This document shows positions 36,561 to 45,424 of a stretch of DNA of 62,879 nucleotides, piece by piece. The notes below the pieces were generated by a model. That model did no database searches, was not told the DNA's origin, and was given only the letters and a program-made list of their open reading frames with translations. The DNA comes from an uncultured Gammaproteobacteria bacterium (lineage in GTDB: Bacteria; Pseudomonadota; Gammaproteobacteria; CAKMZV01), in the NCBI GenBank assembly GCA_929200535.1, contig CAKMZV010000008.1:1-62879 (forward strand), read 5' to 3'. Made by a program: the position numbers and the translations under genes. The first letter of the stretch is position 1. Each line of letters starts with the position of its first letter.

Positions 36561-36837
36561 TTCGCGAAATCGGGGGAAAGATTTTGTATTGTGTGTATTG
36601 CATTTGGTATTGTATACACATCTGATGCCATATTTTCTCCATATCATGTCTGCCGTCCCTCGGCTCATCTTAAATTCTACTACATTTTTCAATTTATATC
36701 CATTCTCTATTCAGTAAGTAATGCAGTTTTGTATTATTTTATTGAAAAGTGATAACGATATTGTGGTTTTTTCTCTCTATAATGCTCCCCAAAGTAAGCT
36801 TTAGCTTTTTTACGTGTTGTATCTTTTTGTAAGACTT

Positions 36838-36999
36838 AAGACTATTGCATTAGGCTATGGAAAGAGTCGCACTTGAAAAAAATCCCATAATCGGTGTTGT
36901 CAATTTTGTTAAGACGGACGTATTGACTGCAATTGACGCCTTGATTATGAAATTTTTTTCTGCCTGCTTGTCCTCCCATAACCTAATGCAATAGTCTTG
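36838..36999. mobile_element. MITE family B (162 bp)
   Basis: Terminal inverted repeats AAGACTATTGCATTAGGCTA and its mirror ending GCAATAGTCTT, 22 of 23 bp identical. A 5-bp GACTT repeat flanks both sides as a likely target duplication. The interior AAGACGGACGTATTGACTGC resembles the interior of family A, so both may descend from the same transposon family. Confidence 0.75.
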
Positions 37000-37001
37000 A
37001 C

Positions 37002-37814
37002 TTAGAGATTGGCAGAATAGCTTGCTAATTTTTTCAGTGCGCCAGCATAGTTGCCAAAGGCGTAGCAATGCAAACCATTTGGCTTGATATTGGCTTGTTT
37101 CATTTCTTGAATGAGTGAGTCGCTATCATAGGTGCTGAGCATTTTATAGACATTGTGTTTTTTAACAAAACTCATTGCATTTTTAACACCTGAAATAGCG
37201 GTGAGTTTGAGTAATTGAGGTATTTTGCAAGGAGCCACAAAGCTGATAGCAAAATTGATATGCTGATTGTCAAATACAGTATTTTGTTGGATTATCGGTT
37301 GTGCCTCTAAGCAAATTTGTGAAAATCCGTTACAGTGTATCCCTTGTTCATTTGCCCATTTTATTTTTTCATTGAGAATGCTTATTCCTTCCTCTGCCTC
37401 AATATGTGGATGCCCTTCAGGAAAGACGGCAAAAGCAATTTTATCTACAGGGGCGGCATTATTATTTTCCCATTGTTCTTTGAGAAATTGAAGAACACTT
37501 TCAAAACGTTGTGGTTTATTATTATCACCGCCAAGTAGAAGTACCGATTTTGTTTGTGTATTAAGAAATTGATTGATATGATCTAAGTTGTCTTCGGTGT
37601 TAAGATTTCGCACTCCAAGGTGTGGCATTACGGTAAAGCCATTTTCAATAAGTTCGTTACTGGCATTAATAACTGTGGTATAGGGTTTGCCATTCACGTG
37701 GGGTATAAGAATTGTTAAATCATTTTTATTGAGTGAATCTTTAAAGTCGCTTTTTTGATAGGCGTTTATGAAGGCATCAACCTGGGATGCTAATACTTCG
37801 ATAGATAGTTGCAT
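37002..37814 (-). CDS. Methylenetetrahydrofolate reductase-like protein
   Basis: A 270-residue TIM-barrel protein of the MetF type. FTVMPHLGVRNLN, VLLLGGDNNKP, FAVFPEGHP, PCKIPQLLKLTAISGVKNAMSF and LHCYAFGN follow the order of MTHFR strands. It lacks some classical MetF residues, as do the methyl-THF-handling paralogues near DMSP or methylamine genes. It is last in an operon with dmdA; its start overlaps the stop of the upstream ligase by 1 bp (TAATG). It probably oxidises the 5-methyl-THF that DmdA forms, feeding one-carbon metabolism (inference from context). Confidence 0.78.
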   Translation of the reverse strand: MQLSIEVLASQVDAFINAYQKSDFKDSLNKNDLTILIPHVNGKPYTTVINASNELIENGFTVMPHLGVRNLNTEDNLDHINQFLNTQTKSVLLLGGDNNKPQRFESVLQFLKEQWENNNAAPVDKIAFAVFPEGHPHIEAEEGISILNEKIKWANEQGIHCNGFSQICLEAQPIIQQNTVFDNQHINFAISFVAPCKIPQLLKLTAISGVKNAMSFVKKHNVYKMLSTYDSDSLIQEMKQANIKPNGLHCYAFGNYAGALKKLASYSANL

Positions 37815-39454
37815 TATTTAATAGAGGATCTAAGTTTGAATTTTTGAATTTTACCGGTGGCTGTTTTGGGAAGTTCTTCAAATTTAACAGCTTTAGGTAT
37901 TTTGAAAGAGGATAGATGTTGGCGACAAAAATCTTGAATTTCTTGTAATGATGGCGGTGCGTTTTCAAAATTTTTTTTCAACTCAATAAAGGCAGCTGGA
38001 ATTTCACCCCATTTATCATCTTCTTGAGCAACCACAGCGGCGTATGCCACGGCAGGATGCTTGTATAGAATGCCTTCAACTTCCACTGAAGAGATATTCT
38101 CTCCGCCAGAGATGATAATATCTTTAAGGCGATCTTTAACTTTTAGGTAGCTATCTTCTTGCCAAACTGCAATATCTTCACTGTGAAACCATCCGCCATT
38201 AAATGCCTCTTGGGTTGCTTTTTTATTTTTATAGTAGCCTTTCATCACAGTGTTTCCCCGAATAACAATTTCACCGTTTTGCTCTTGTTGTGAGGGCGAG
38301 TAGGGGATTAGATTTCCATTTTTATCCATCAGCCCAATCTCTTCATTCATTGGGAAAGACATTCCTTGCCAACTTTGAATTTCTGCTTGTTCATTGGTAG
38401 TTAGCTTATCCCATTTTTGACGCCATAAGCAATGGCTAATATGTCCATAGGTTTCAGTGAGTCCATAGACTTGCATTACTTGGAAATTCATTGCTGCCAT
38501 ACTGGCAAGAATAGGAGCTGGTGGCGGTGCGCCAGCAGTCATTACTTTAACTTGGTAATCAAGGTGTTTTATTTTTATTTTTTCATTCTCGTCGGCATTC
38601 ACTAACATACCAAGAATAATAGGAGCACCACCAAAATGAGTGATTTTATGTTGAGCAATATGGTTAAAAATGAGTTCGGTGCTGATATTACGTACGCAGA
38701 CAAAGGTGCCTCCAAGAAGCGCTATTGTCCAAATATATCCCCAACCATTACAGTGAAATAAGGGAACGGTATAAAGATATTTTGGGTGCATAGGCATTTG
38801 CCAAGCCGCCACGCTCCCCATTGACATCAGATAGCTCCCTCGATGATGATAAACGACGCCTTTAGGTTTTCCTGAGGTACCAGAAGTGTAGTTTAGTGCA
38901 ATGGCTTGCCATTCATCTTCGGGCATTTGCCATAAATAATCCGATTCTCCTTGGGCAATAAAGGTTTCATATTCCATATCGCCTAAGTGAGAGCTTATAT
39001 TTTCGTGTAGGTCATCGATCCGTATGACTGTGATGGAGAGATTATTTTGTTCAATGGCATTGGTTGCCATTTCAATAAATTGTGCATCAACGAGAAGTAG
39101 CTTGCAGTCGGAATGTTGCAGTATATACCCGATGGTATTATTATCTAAACGCATATTGATGGTGTTCAATACGGCACCAGCCATAGCGACACCATAATGT
39201 GCTTCAATAAGTGCTGGAGTATTTGGAGATAGTGCGGAAACGGTATCGCCTATTTTAATACCTTGTTTATGTAGGGCGTGTGCTAATTGACAGCTACGTT
39301 GGTAGGTTTGTTTCCAAGTAAATTTTTGCTTATGATATATGACTGAAGTCATATCAGAAAAGTAAGTCGCCGCTCTTTTGATAAAGGAGATTGGCGATAA
39401 GGCAATATGATTTGCAGGGGTTTTATCTAATTCTTGGTAGTGAATATGTGACAT
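37814..39454 (-). CDS. dmdB: Acyl-CoA ligase, likely methylmercaptopropionate-CoA ligase
   Basis: A 546-residue AMP-forming ligase. The P-loop-like YTSGTSGKPKGV is at 189-200; GLTETYGH (A5), GWFHSEDIAV (A7), KDIIISGGENISSVEVE (A8) and the catalytic Lys in TATGKIQKF near the C terminus are all present. The size and opening resemble DmdB-type ligases, which activate 3-methylmercaptopropionate, the product of DMSP demethylation. Lying 14 bp after dmdA supports this; by sequence alone it could serve another medium-chain acid. Confidence 0.82.
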   Translation of the reverse strand: MSHIHYQELDKTPANHIALSPISFIKRAATYFSDMTSVIYHKQKFTWKQTYQRSCQLAHALHKQGIKIGDTVSALSPNTPALIEAHYGVAMAGAVLNTINMRLDNNTIGYILQHSDCKLLLVDAQFIEMATNAIEQNNLSITVIRIDDLHENISSHLGDMEYETFIAQGESDYLWQMPEDEWQAIALNYTSGTSGKPKGVVYHHRGSYLMSMGSVAAWQMPMHPKYLYTVPLFHCNGWGYIWTIALLGGTFVCVRNISTELIFNHIAQHKITHFGGAPIILGMLVNADENEKIKIKHLDYQVKVMTAGAPPPAPILASMAAMNFQVMQVYGLTETYGHISHCLWRQKWDKLTTNEQAEIQSWQGMSFPMNEEIGLMDKNGNLIPYSPSQQEQNGEIVIRGNTVMKGYYKNKKATQEAFNGGWFHSEDIAVWQEDSYLKVKDRLKDIIISGGENISSVEVEGILYKHPAVAYAAVVAQEDDKWGEIPAAFIELKKNFENAPPSLQEIQDFCRQHLSSFKIPKAVKFEELPKTATGKIQKFKLRSSIK

Positions 39455-39468
39455 ATTGCGTACTATTT

Positions 39469-40599
39469 CTAATTAAATGATTTTTCACAAACAGTAGATT
39501 GGCGTTCTCCGTCTGGGCAGTGTACAGTCAATGTTGTACCCGCTTGCCAATAGGGTTGATGAATCATAGCCAGCGCGACATTGGTATTAAAGTCAGGTGA
39601 CCAAATCGCAGAGCTTACTTGCCCAACAACTTTGTCTTCCTTTGTTATCACCCAAGGATCACGACAAGCAGGGACAGCACCTCCATCAATGGAGAGACTT
39701 TTAATTTGTTGTTGGAATTTATCTTCTCTACGTTTTTTTAGGGCAGTACCGCCAATACATTCAGCAAAAATGGTTTCATCACAAAAATGTTGTAAGCCAC
39801 ATTCATCAGGAGTATTATCAGAGGTCATATCATTGCCATAGGAAAGTAGCCCACTTTCGACACGCTCAATATAGTTGGGTCCACCAGCACGAATATCAAA
39901 TTTTTTGCCTGCTTCCATTAAGGCATCCCAAAGTTGTTCGCCGATATTTCCTTCTTTTTTATCACTCTGTACATAAATTTCAAAACCGCCTTGTTTGGAA
40001 TAACCCGAACGGGAAATTAAAAAGGATTCGTTTTTAAACTTAAAAAATTTTGCTGAAAAAAAAGGCATTTTATTAATCTCACTGCCAAAGATATTTTCCA
40101 TTACAGCAAAGGATTTTGGTCCTTGTACGGCAAGAGGGTAAATCGGAGGTTCATAAACTTTGACATCTAACTTTAAAGCAACAGCAATCCCCTTTATCCA
40201 AAAAAGTAAGTCAGAATCAGCAATGGAAATCCAGTAATGCGTATCGGAAAACTTGATACATACTGGGTCATTAAGCATTCCCCCAGTATCATCAACGATA
40301 GGGATATACATACAACGGTCAGTGCGTTGATTAGATAAATTACGAGGCGTTATTTTTTGTACTAAAGTGGCAGCCTCTTTGCCCTCTATAGCAATTTGTC
40401 TTTCGCAACTAACATCCCATAGTTGGACGTTTTTTTTCAGATGTTGGCAATCACTGACAACATCTTTTAAGACCGTCGGTAAAAGCATACGATTATAAAC
40501 CGTATAGGCTTGAATGCCAGCTTCTGCAACTTTGCGACTAAAAGGCGTGGAACGTAGGCGCCGAGTAATTGATAATAAAGGAGCAGGGGCTTTATTCAT
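39469..40599 (-). CDS. dmdA: DMSP demethylase (GcvT family)
   Basis: A 376-residue tetrahydrofolate-dependent aminomethyltransferase fold. It transfers a methyl group from dimethylsulfoniopropionate to THF, giving 3-methylmercaptopropionate. The start SITRRLRSTPFSRKVAEAG and TVYNRMLLPT, WDVSCERQIAI, TPRNL, YIPIVDDTGGMLNDPV, RSGYSKQGGFEIYV and SYGNDMTSDNTPDECGL match bacterial DmdA sequences as I remember them, rather than GcvT or dimethylglycine dehydrogenases. Neighbours fit the pathway: acyl-CoA dehydrogenase, CoA ligase and an MTHFR-like gene in one operon. It overlaps the upstream dehydrogenase by 4 bp (ATGA). Confidence 0.88.
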   Translation of the reverse strand: MNKAPAPLLSITRRLRSTPFSRKVAEAGIQAYTVYNRMLLPTVLKDVVSDCQHLKKNVQLWDVSCERQIAIEGKEAATLVQKITPRNLSNQRTDRCMYIPIVDDTGGMLNDPVCIKFSDTHYWISIADSDLLFWIKGIAVALKLDVKVYEPPIYPLAVQGPKSFAVMENIFGSEINKMPFFSAKFFKFKNESFLISRSGYSKQGGFEIYVQSDKKEGNIGEQLWDALMEAGKKFDIRAGGPNYIERVESGLLSYGNDMTSDNTPDECGLQHFCDETIFAECIGGTALKKRREDKFQQQIKSLSIDGGAVPACRDPWVITKEDKVVGQVSSAIWSPDFNTNVALAMIHQPYWQAGTTLTVHCPDGERQSTVCEKSFN

Positions 40600-41768
40600 T
40601 TTTCACCAAAACCTTTGGGTATTGTAATTGGCTCTAAGGACTCCGCTCTTTTTTGCAAAGCACGCCCAATGACTACACGCTGAATTTCAGTTGTGCCATC
40701 GACAATCTTTAACATTTGAGCTAAACGTGATAAGCGATCCAAACCATACTCTTTGAGTAACCCCATACCACCAAGCACTTGAGTGCAGACATTGGCAGCT
40801 TTTAATGCCGCATCTGGGACAAAGAGTTTAGCTTTAGCCGCAAGCAAACTTCCCTCAGGAGTGCCTAAGGCATTGGCAGCTTTTTTATAGATTAGGCGCG
40901 AAAGTTCTAAGTTGGTATCAACCTCTCCAAGCATCCATTGAATGCCATCTAATTGCAGATTAGTTTTAGAAAACATTTTGCGATCTCGTGCGTACCTTAA
41001 TGCCGTATCAAGGGCAGTTTGCATCAGTCCACAACACCCTGAGGCAATCGACACTCGTGCAATATCAATTGCCATTAAGGATCCTTGAAGTCCCATACCG
41101 ACAGGCAAAATAATATTCTCCTTTGGGATAGTAACATTCTCAATATACATTTCAGACATAGGTAAAAAACTATAGGATGGCGTTTGATACATCGGTCCAA
41201 AACTAAGTCCTTTGCTGTTCTTGGGTATGGCAAACATCGCCATATCCTTATGCCCTTTTTGTTCACTGGTTTTGGCGACAACCAAATAAACATCCGCAAC
41301 ATCAGCAAGAGATACCCATGCTTTAGCGCCATTAAGCGTGTACGTGCCATCTGAATTTTCTTTGGCAGTAGTGTACATATTGACAGGATCTGAGCCTGAT
41401 TGAGGTTCGGTCAATGCAAAATTTGCTAACTTCTTGCCAGCGATAAGATCGCGTGCCCACTCCCCCTTAAATTCATCCGTCGCATAACCACAAATCGCAT
41501 AAGAGCAAATATTATGCATTGATAGCGCAAAGGCATAAGCACCATCTGCCAAACCTAATTGCTCATAAACTTGAATCCCCTCGCCAAGAGACAAGCCTTG
41601 ACCGCCCAGTTCTTCAGGGCAATACAATCCCAATAAACCCACTTCTCCAGCCTTTTGAGAGGCATCAAGCGGCCATTTTACTTGCTCAACCCATTGATCA
41701 ACATTTGGTTTGATGACGTTCATAGCATGTTGATTTGCTACTTCAAGAATAGAGTTTAAATTTGACAT
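40596..41768 (-). CDS. Acyl-CoA dehydrogenase in DMSP operon
   Basis: A 390-residue FAD-dependent acyl-CoA dehydrogenase. FALTEPQSGSDP (flavin-binding), YTLNGAKAWVSLADVAD, the helical C-terminal domain and IVDGTTEIQRVVIG are present. An Asp stands where the medium-chain enzymes have the catalytic Glu (YEGT), so the base may lie elsewhere, as in LCAD/IVD types. The known methylmercaptopropionyl-CoA dehydrogenase DmdC is about 590 residues, so this smaller enzyme is not orthologous to it. By position, first in the operon, it may do that step or handle a later intermediate. Confidence 0.8.
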   Translation of the reverse strand: MSNLNSILEVANQHAMNVIKPNVDQWVEQVKWPLDASQKAGEVGLLGLYCPEELGGQGLSLGEGIQVYEQLGLADGAYAFALSMHNICSYAICGYATDEFKGEWARDLIAGKKLANFALTEPQSGSDPVNMYTTAKENSDGTYTLNGAKAWVSLADVADVYLVVAKTSEQKGHKDMAMFAIPKNSKGLSFGPMYQTPSYSFLPMSEMYIENVTIPKENIILPVGMGLQGSLMAIDIARVSIASGCCGLMQTALDTALRYARDRKMFSKTNLQLDGIQWMLGEVDTNLELSRLIYKKAANALGTPEGSLLAAKAKLFVPDAALKAANVCTQVLGGMGLLKEYGLDRLSRLAQMLKIVDGTTEIQRVVIGRALQKRAESLEPITIPKGFGEK

Positions 41769-41808
41769 AAAATGATGATAAATAAATTGGCTTAGGTTTA
41801 AAAAGTAT

Positions 41809-41967
41809 GAGACCTTTGCATAAAAGATATGACAAGTAAAAAAGCAAAAAATTGCCCTGATTTTCGTTGTGAAACTTGCGAAGACGGACGTATTGGCTAC
41901 GTTTCACGCCTCAATCAGAACAATTTTTTATCTTTTTTCTTTTGTCATACTTTCATGCAAAGGTCTC
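41809..41967 (+). mobile_element. MITE family A, copy 2 (159 bp)
   Basis: Nearly identical to 6055-6213 (a few substitutions, same length), with ends GAGACCTTTGCATAAAAG and CATGCAAAGGTCTC. It lies just upstream of the DMSP operon, while a remnant of the same element lies at its far side (36352). 41968-42196 has no gene, only a diverged leader repeat (ACTATGTTACAATTGAGGG). Confidence 0.8.
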
Positions 41968-42196
41968 AATATTTATTTTGGGTTGATAACAATTTTCCTT
42001 ATTTACAACAAATAAATCAATAGGTTAGGGGATTGAAATGATAAAAAAATAGTGATAATCCAACAGTTGCACTCTGCTCATTCTTACGCTCCTGCGCGGG
42101 AACGGCAAAAACCCAAGAGACCTAAGAAGCGAAATATTACTATGTTACAATTGAGGGTTTAATCAATAGTTAGTATAGTAGCTTATTCTAAATCCT

Positions 42197-43105
42197 ATGA
42201 GTTTATTTAAAATTTCAGAAAAACTAGAATTAATCCCTGAAAAGCCGTTCAAATTAGAAAAGGAAATTCAGGCATTAACAGAACATAATATCCATAAGAT
42301 ATTAGGTTTGACTTTTGTTCAAACTGAATTTTCTATTGATAAATTTCGTATTGATACGTTAGCATTTGATAAAGAAAGCAAATCTTTTGTCATTATTGAA
42401 TATAAAAAGAATAAAAGTTTTAGTGTTATTGATCAAGGTTATGCTTACTTGTCATTAATGCTTAATAATAAAGCTGACTTTATTCTTGAGTTTAATGAAT
42501 GTTTAGATAAATCCTTAAAAAAAGCAGATGTTGATTGGTCTCAATCTAGGGTATTATTTGTATCACCACAGTTCACTCCTTATCAAAGACAAGCTATTAA
42601 CTTTAGGGACTTACCTATTGAGTTGTGGGAAGTAAAAAGATTTTCTAATAATATCGTTTCTTATCAACAAGTAGAAACGCAAGGAGCAAAGGAAAGTGTA
42701 AAGTCTATATCAAACACTAGCTCAGACAGTGAAGTATTGCAAGAAGTAAAAGTTTATACTGAAGAAGATCATCTCAACAAAGTGGAAGATGGAATAAGCA
42801 GTCTGTATACTGACTTTAGAGATGCAATACTAAATTTAGGTGATATTGTAGTTAAGCCTAAAAAATTATACGTGGCGTTTATTTCAAATACTAACATTGT
42901 TGATATTAGCATACAAAGAAAAAAGTTAAAGATGTGGATTAATCTACGTAGAGGGCAATTAGAAGATTCTAAAAATTTGACTAGAGATGTGTCAAAAACA
43001 GGGCATTGGGGAAATGGAGATTATGAATTGATTGTTAATTCGGATAATGATTTAGAATATATTTTAAGTTTAGTGAAACAGTCTTTAATTTACAATGCCA
43101 AATAA
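42197..43105 (+). CDS. PD-(D/E)XK nuclease-like protein with DUF5655 domain
   Basis: A 302-residue cassette protein. Residues 1-160 have a nuclease-like core: FRIDTLAFDKESKSFVIIEYKKN gives D...ExK. A Ser/Glu-rich linker follows. The C-terminal 110 residues (YTDFRDAILNLGD, KPKKLYVAFISNTNIVDI, KMWINLRRGQ, GHWGNGDYELIVNSDNDLEYI) are typical of DUF5655. Its relative at 32349 shares this two-part plan. The domain recurs near restriction and defence genes; the target is unknown. It is followed 4 bp later by attC. Confidence 0.78.
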   Translation: MSLFKISEKLELIPEKPFKLEKEIQALTEHNIHKILGLTFVQTEFSIDKFRIDTLAFDKESKSFVIIEYKKNKSFSVIDQGYAYLSLMLNNKADFILEFNECLDKSLKKADVDWSQSRVLFVSPQFTPYQRQAINFRDLPIELWEVKRFSNNIVSYQQVETQGAKESVKSISNTSSDSEVLQEVKVYTEEDHLNKVEDGISSLYTDFRDAILNLGDIVVKPKKLYVAFISNTNIVDISIQRKKLKMWINLRRGQLEDSKNLTRDVSKTGHWGNGDYELIVNSDNDLEYILSLVKQSLIYNAK

Positions 43106-43108
43106 AAT

Positions 43109-43164
43109 CGCTAACAAAACACTCCAGAGGACGGTAAACCGTCGCTGACTTTTAGTCGTTATAT
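43109..43164 (+). other. attC site (main type)
   Basis: CGCTAAC core, CACTCCAGAGGACGG arm paired with CCGTCGCTGACTTTT, and GTTATAT core. Confidence 0.82.
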
Positions 43165-43181
43165 TTTAAAGAGTAACAATT

Positions 43182-43448
43182 ATGTGTCAAACAATACCAG
43201 TTAGTGAGCTTGTTAAACTTCCAATAAATTGGGTAAGGGGAGATGACGAAAGACTGAATACAATTTTTAAATCACTCAAGCATAGCCAATCAATTAATGA
43301 ACCCATTCAATTATTAAATTGTGGATGTGGAAAAACCTATATGCTTCAAGATGGAGGTCACCGAATCACTGCCGCATATAAATTATTTCAGAAAACGGGC
43401 AAGGATATAATGATACGAGTCCATAAACATATATCCGATTTTCAATAA
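43182..43448 (+). CDS. Small ParB/Srx-like domain protein
   Basis: An 88-residue protein made of one ParB N-terminal-like fold. IPVSELVKLPINWVRGDDERLN, SINEPIQLL and LQDGGHRITAAYKLF match the pattern of ParB/sulfiredoxin domains (the GGHR loop binds nucleotide). In isolation such domains are found in nucleases, CTPases and kinases; no activity can be assigned. It is a cassette gene after attC 43109. Its 3' end is duplicated at 36373. No attC lies between it and the uracil-DNA glycosylase gene. Confidence 0.68.
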   Translation: MCQTIPVSELVKLPINWVRGDDERLNTIFKSLKHSQSINEPIQLLNCGCGKTYMLQDGGHRITAAYKLFQKTGKDIMIRVHKHISDFQ

Positions 43449-43489
43449 TCACTTAAAATAGGCTGGTGTAAGAATAGTCCAATAAGTGT

Positions 43490-44077
43490 ATGACACCTTT
43501 TACTACACTCATTAAAGAAGTTCGTTCTTGTACTATTTGTGCTCCTCATCTACCTAATGGAGTACGCCCTGTGATGCAAATTTCCCCTCAAGCAAAAATT
43601 CTAATTGCCGCTCAGGCACCGGGCAGAAAAGTACATAAATCAGGCATACCGTTTGACGATGCAAGTGGAGAACGTCTGCGATCATGGATGGGTGTTTCAA
43701 AAGATATTTTTTATGATGAAAAACAAATTGCCATTTTACCAATGGGGTTTTGTTATCCAGGAACGGGCAAAACAGGGGATTTACCCCCTCGTCCTGAATG
43801 TGCTCCAATATGGCGAGAAAAACTTTTAGGGCAACTTAAACAGTTACGTCTTACGCTTATAATTGGTCAATATGCGAAGGCATATCATTTGCCTGAAATA
43901 AAGTTATCACTGACCGACACAGTTAAATCATGGCGAGATTACTTTCCAAATGCGATACCTTTGCCACATCCCAGTCCAAGAAATAATATCTGGTTAAAGA
44001 AAAATCCTTGGTTTGAAGAGGAAGTTGTTCCAGCACTTCGTAGACAAGTTAAGGAATTGCTATTTTTTGCTGAGTAA
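43490..44077 (+). CDS. Uracil-DNA glycosylase superfamily protein
   Basis: A 195-residue protein of the UDG fold. Residues 1-35 hold the CTICAPHLPNGVRPV opening of the bacterial UDG-like family, then ILIAAQAPGRKVHKSGIPFDDASGERLRSWMG (catalytic loop region), MGFCYPGTG, TLIIGQYAKAYHL and LPHPSPRNNIWLKKNPWF (the DNA-minor-groove HPSP loop). This resembles the family often named YqgF-unrelated UDG-like or family-5-like proteins; the normal Fe-S cysteines of families 4/5 are not obvious. Probable base-excision repair role. Confidence 0.8.
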   Translation: MTPFTTLIKEVRSCTICAPHLPNGVRPVMQISPQAKILIAAQAPGRKVHKSGIPFDDASGERLRSWMGVSKDIFYDEKQIAILPMGFCYPGTGKTGDLPPRPECAPIWREKLLGQLKQLRLTLIIGQYAKAYHLPEIKLSLTDTVKSWRDYFPNAIPLPHPSPRNNIWLKKNPWFEEEVVPALRRQVKELLFFAE

Positions 44078-44262
44078 AAGAATTGTAAGATAAGAGGATA
44101 TGATATATGCTCATTGGAATAGGAGTTGTTGCCTTTAGAGGACTCAATATTTGCTTTTTTTTCAACAATGAAATTGTGTCACGTTTTGAAGTATAATCTG
44201 CTAATAAGTGCGTTCATAAATTCGCGCCTATTAGACTTCCATAAATCATAATAAAAATTTAT

Positions 44263-44955
44263 ATGAAAAATTTAACTTTTAAAGTAATCTTTGCTTTATT
44301 TCTTCCTGTTTTTGCAAATGCGGCAGACAATAGTGGTAGATGGTCATTAGGGTTTATACAAAGTAAAGCTAATCTTAGTACGAATGAAGTTACGACTTTT
44401 TACGGAGGATTCAATGATGGGTTAACTTACAAAACCTCCTCTTTTTCTGACAGTGGGTTGAGTGTAGGGTATAAAAACAAGATAAATAAATCTTGGCTGT
44501 CTCAGGAGTGGTTTTGGGAAACAAATTTGTTTTTGGGATCTAACTCTAACAGTGAAAAAAAGACTCTTGTATCCAATTTATCGTGTACTGACGATTTTTT
44601 TAGTGGTCCTTTTGCTTCAACTATTTCTTGTGATTTAATATCAGAACAAAGCTCGCTATCTTGGGTTTTAAATTTACTTACAAGATATAACTTACCAGCT
44701 TCTTGGAAACTTTTGTATGGTGGAGGTTTCGGGTATTATCGAATTGATCAAAAATTGCTCCTTTCTGCATCAGGTCATGAAGACTCAGAATTTGAGACCA
44801 AAAGCGAAAGTTCAATATCCCCACAAGGCAGGTTAGGACTATTATATAAAAATATAGAAATAACTTATTCATTCACTCCTAACGTAGGTGGTTCCGATAC
44901 TGGTTCAGGTCATTATCAGCAACTTGGAATTTTTTATGTTTTTGGAAGTGAATAG
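44263..44955 (+). CDS. Outer-membrane beta-barrel-like protein
   Basis: A 230-residue protein with a signal peptide (MKNLTFKVIFALFLPVFANA, cleavage before ADNS). The mature part has many alternating aromatic/hydrophobic strands (SLSWVLNLLTRYNLPASWKLLYGGGFGYYR, LGLLYKNIEITYSFTPNVGG) and ends in FYVFGSE, consistent with a small eight-strand OmpA/OmpW-like barrel. There are two cysteines in a loop. It is a cassette with a damaged attC 29 bp after its stop; no attC is seen directly upstream (44078-44262 is empty). Confidence 0.68.
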   Translation: MKNLTFKVIFALFLPVFANAADNSGRWSLGFIQSKANLSTNEVTTFYGGFNDGLTYKTSSFSDSGLSVGYKNKINKSWLSQEWFWETNLFLGSNSNSEKKTLVSNLSCTDDFFSGPFASTISCDLISEQSSLSWVLNLLTRYNLPASWKLLYGGGFGYYRIDQKLLLSASGHEDSEFETKSESSISPQGRLGLLYKNIEITYSFTPNVGGSDTGSGHYQQLGIFYVFGSE

Positions 44956-44983
44956 AGAAAAAATGTACTATACACACTATTTT

Positions 44984-45038
44984 GTCTAGTAAAACACTCC
45001 AGTGGACGTCGTACCGCTACTGAGTTTGGACGTTAGGC
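44984..45038 (+). other. attC site with damaged left core
   Basis: GTCTAGTAAAAC replaces the normal RYYYAAC core. ACTCCAGTGGACG pairs with CCGCTACTGAGTTTGG, and GTTAGGC closes the site. Confidence 0.75.
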
Positions 45039-45067
45039 TTCAAAACAACAATCAAGGAGAGATATTA

Positions 45068-45370
45068 ATGGAAAAATGGGCAGATTACTTAATTTCAGCA
45101 GTTAGATACGATTCTGATCATCAGCATATAACCCACCTAAAAGTTCATGAGGATAAAGGCGATAAAGTAGGTGACGGAAAAGCATATTCAAGGCAAGCAG
45201 TGGTTGATGCTATCAATAGTGGAAACACCTTTGTAACTATATATAAAGATGATGGTAAGTGGCAGAAAGGGCAAAAAGTTATAGTTATCAAAGTTAATGG
45301 AGTCAGCTATCTTAAAACGATGGATAACAATAAGGAAGAAGATAATCTTGAAAATCTCCCTGAATTTTAA
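45068..45370 (+). CDS. DUF3892 protein
   Basis: 100 residues from ATG 45068, with AAGGAGAG 7-8 bp upstream. The upstream in-frame ATG lies inside the attC. WADYLISAVRYDSDHQHITHLKVHED followed by YSRQAVVDAINSGNTFVTIYKD and KVIVIKVNGVSYLKT is the DUF3892 pattern. The function of this family is unknown. It ends 8 bp before the next attC. Confidence 0.78.
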   Translation: MEKWADYLISAVRYDSDHQHITHLKVHEDKGDKVGDGKAYSRQAVVDAINSGNTFVTIYKDDGKWQKGQKVIVIKVNGVSYLKTMDNNKEEDNLENLPEF

Positions 45371-45378
45371 AAACCAAA

Positions 45379-45424
45379 GCTTAACAAAACACTCCAGCGG
45401 ATGGTAAATAATTGTCGCTGAAAT
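45379..45424 (+). other. attC, right end truncated
   Basis: GCTTAAC core, CACTCCAGCGGATGG arm and TGTCGCTGAAAT remain. The GTTRRRY core is missing and the next gene's ATG follows immediately, so the right edge was lost. Confidence 0.65.

Noticed and set aside
36490-36717. Open frame of 75 codons after the duplicated cassette piece
   Set aside because: It runs through the decayed UDG copy and a low-complexity stretch, has no ribosome-binding site and no coding pattern.
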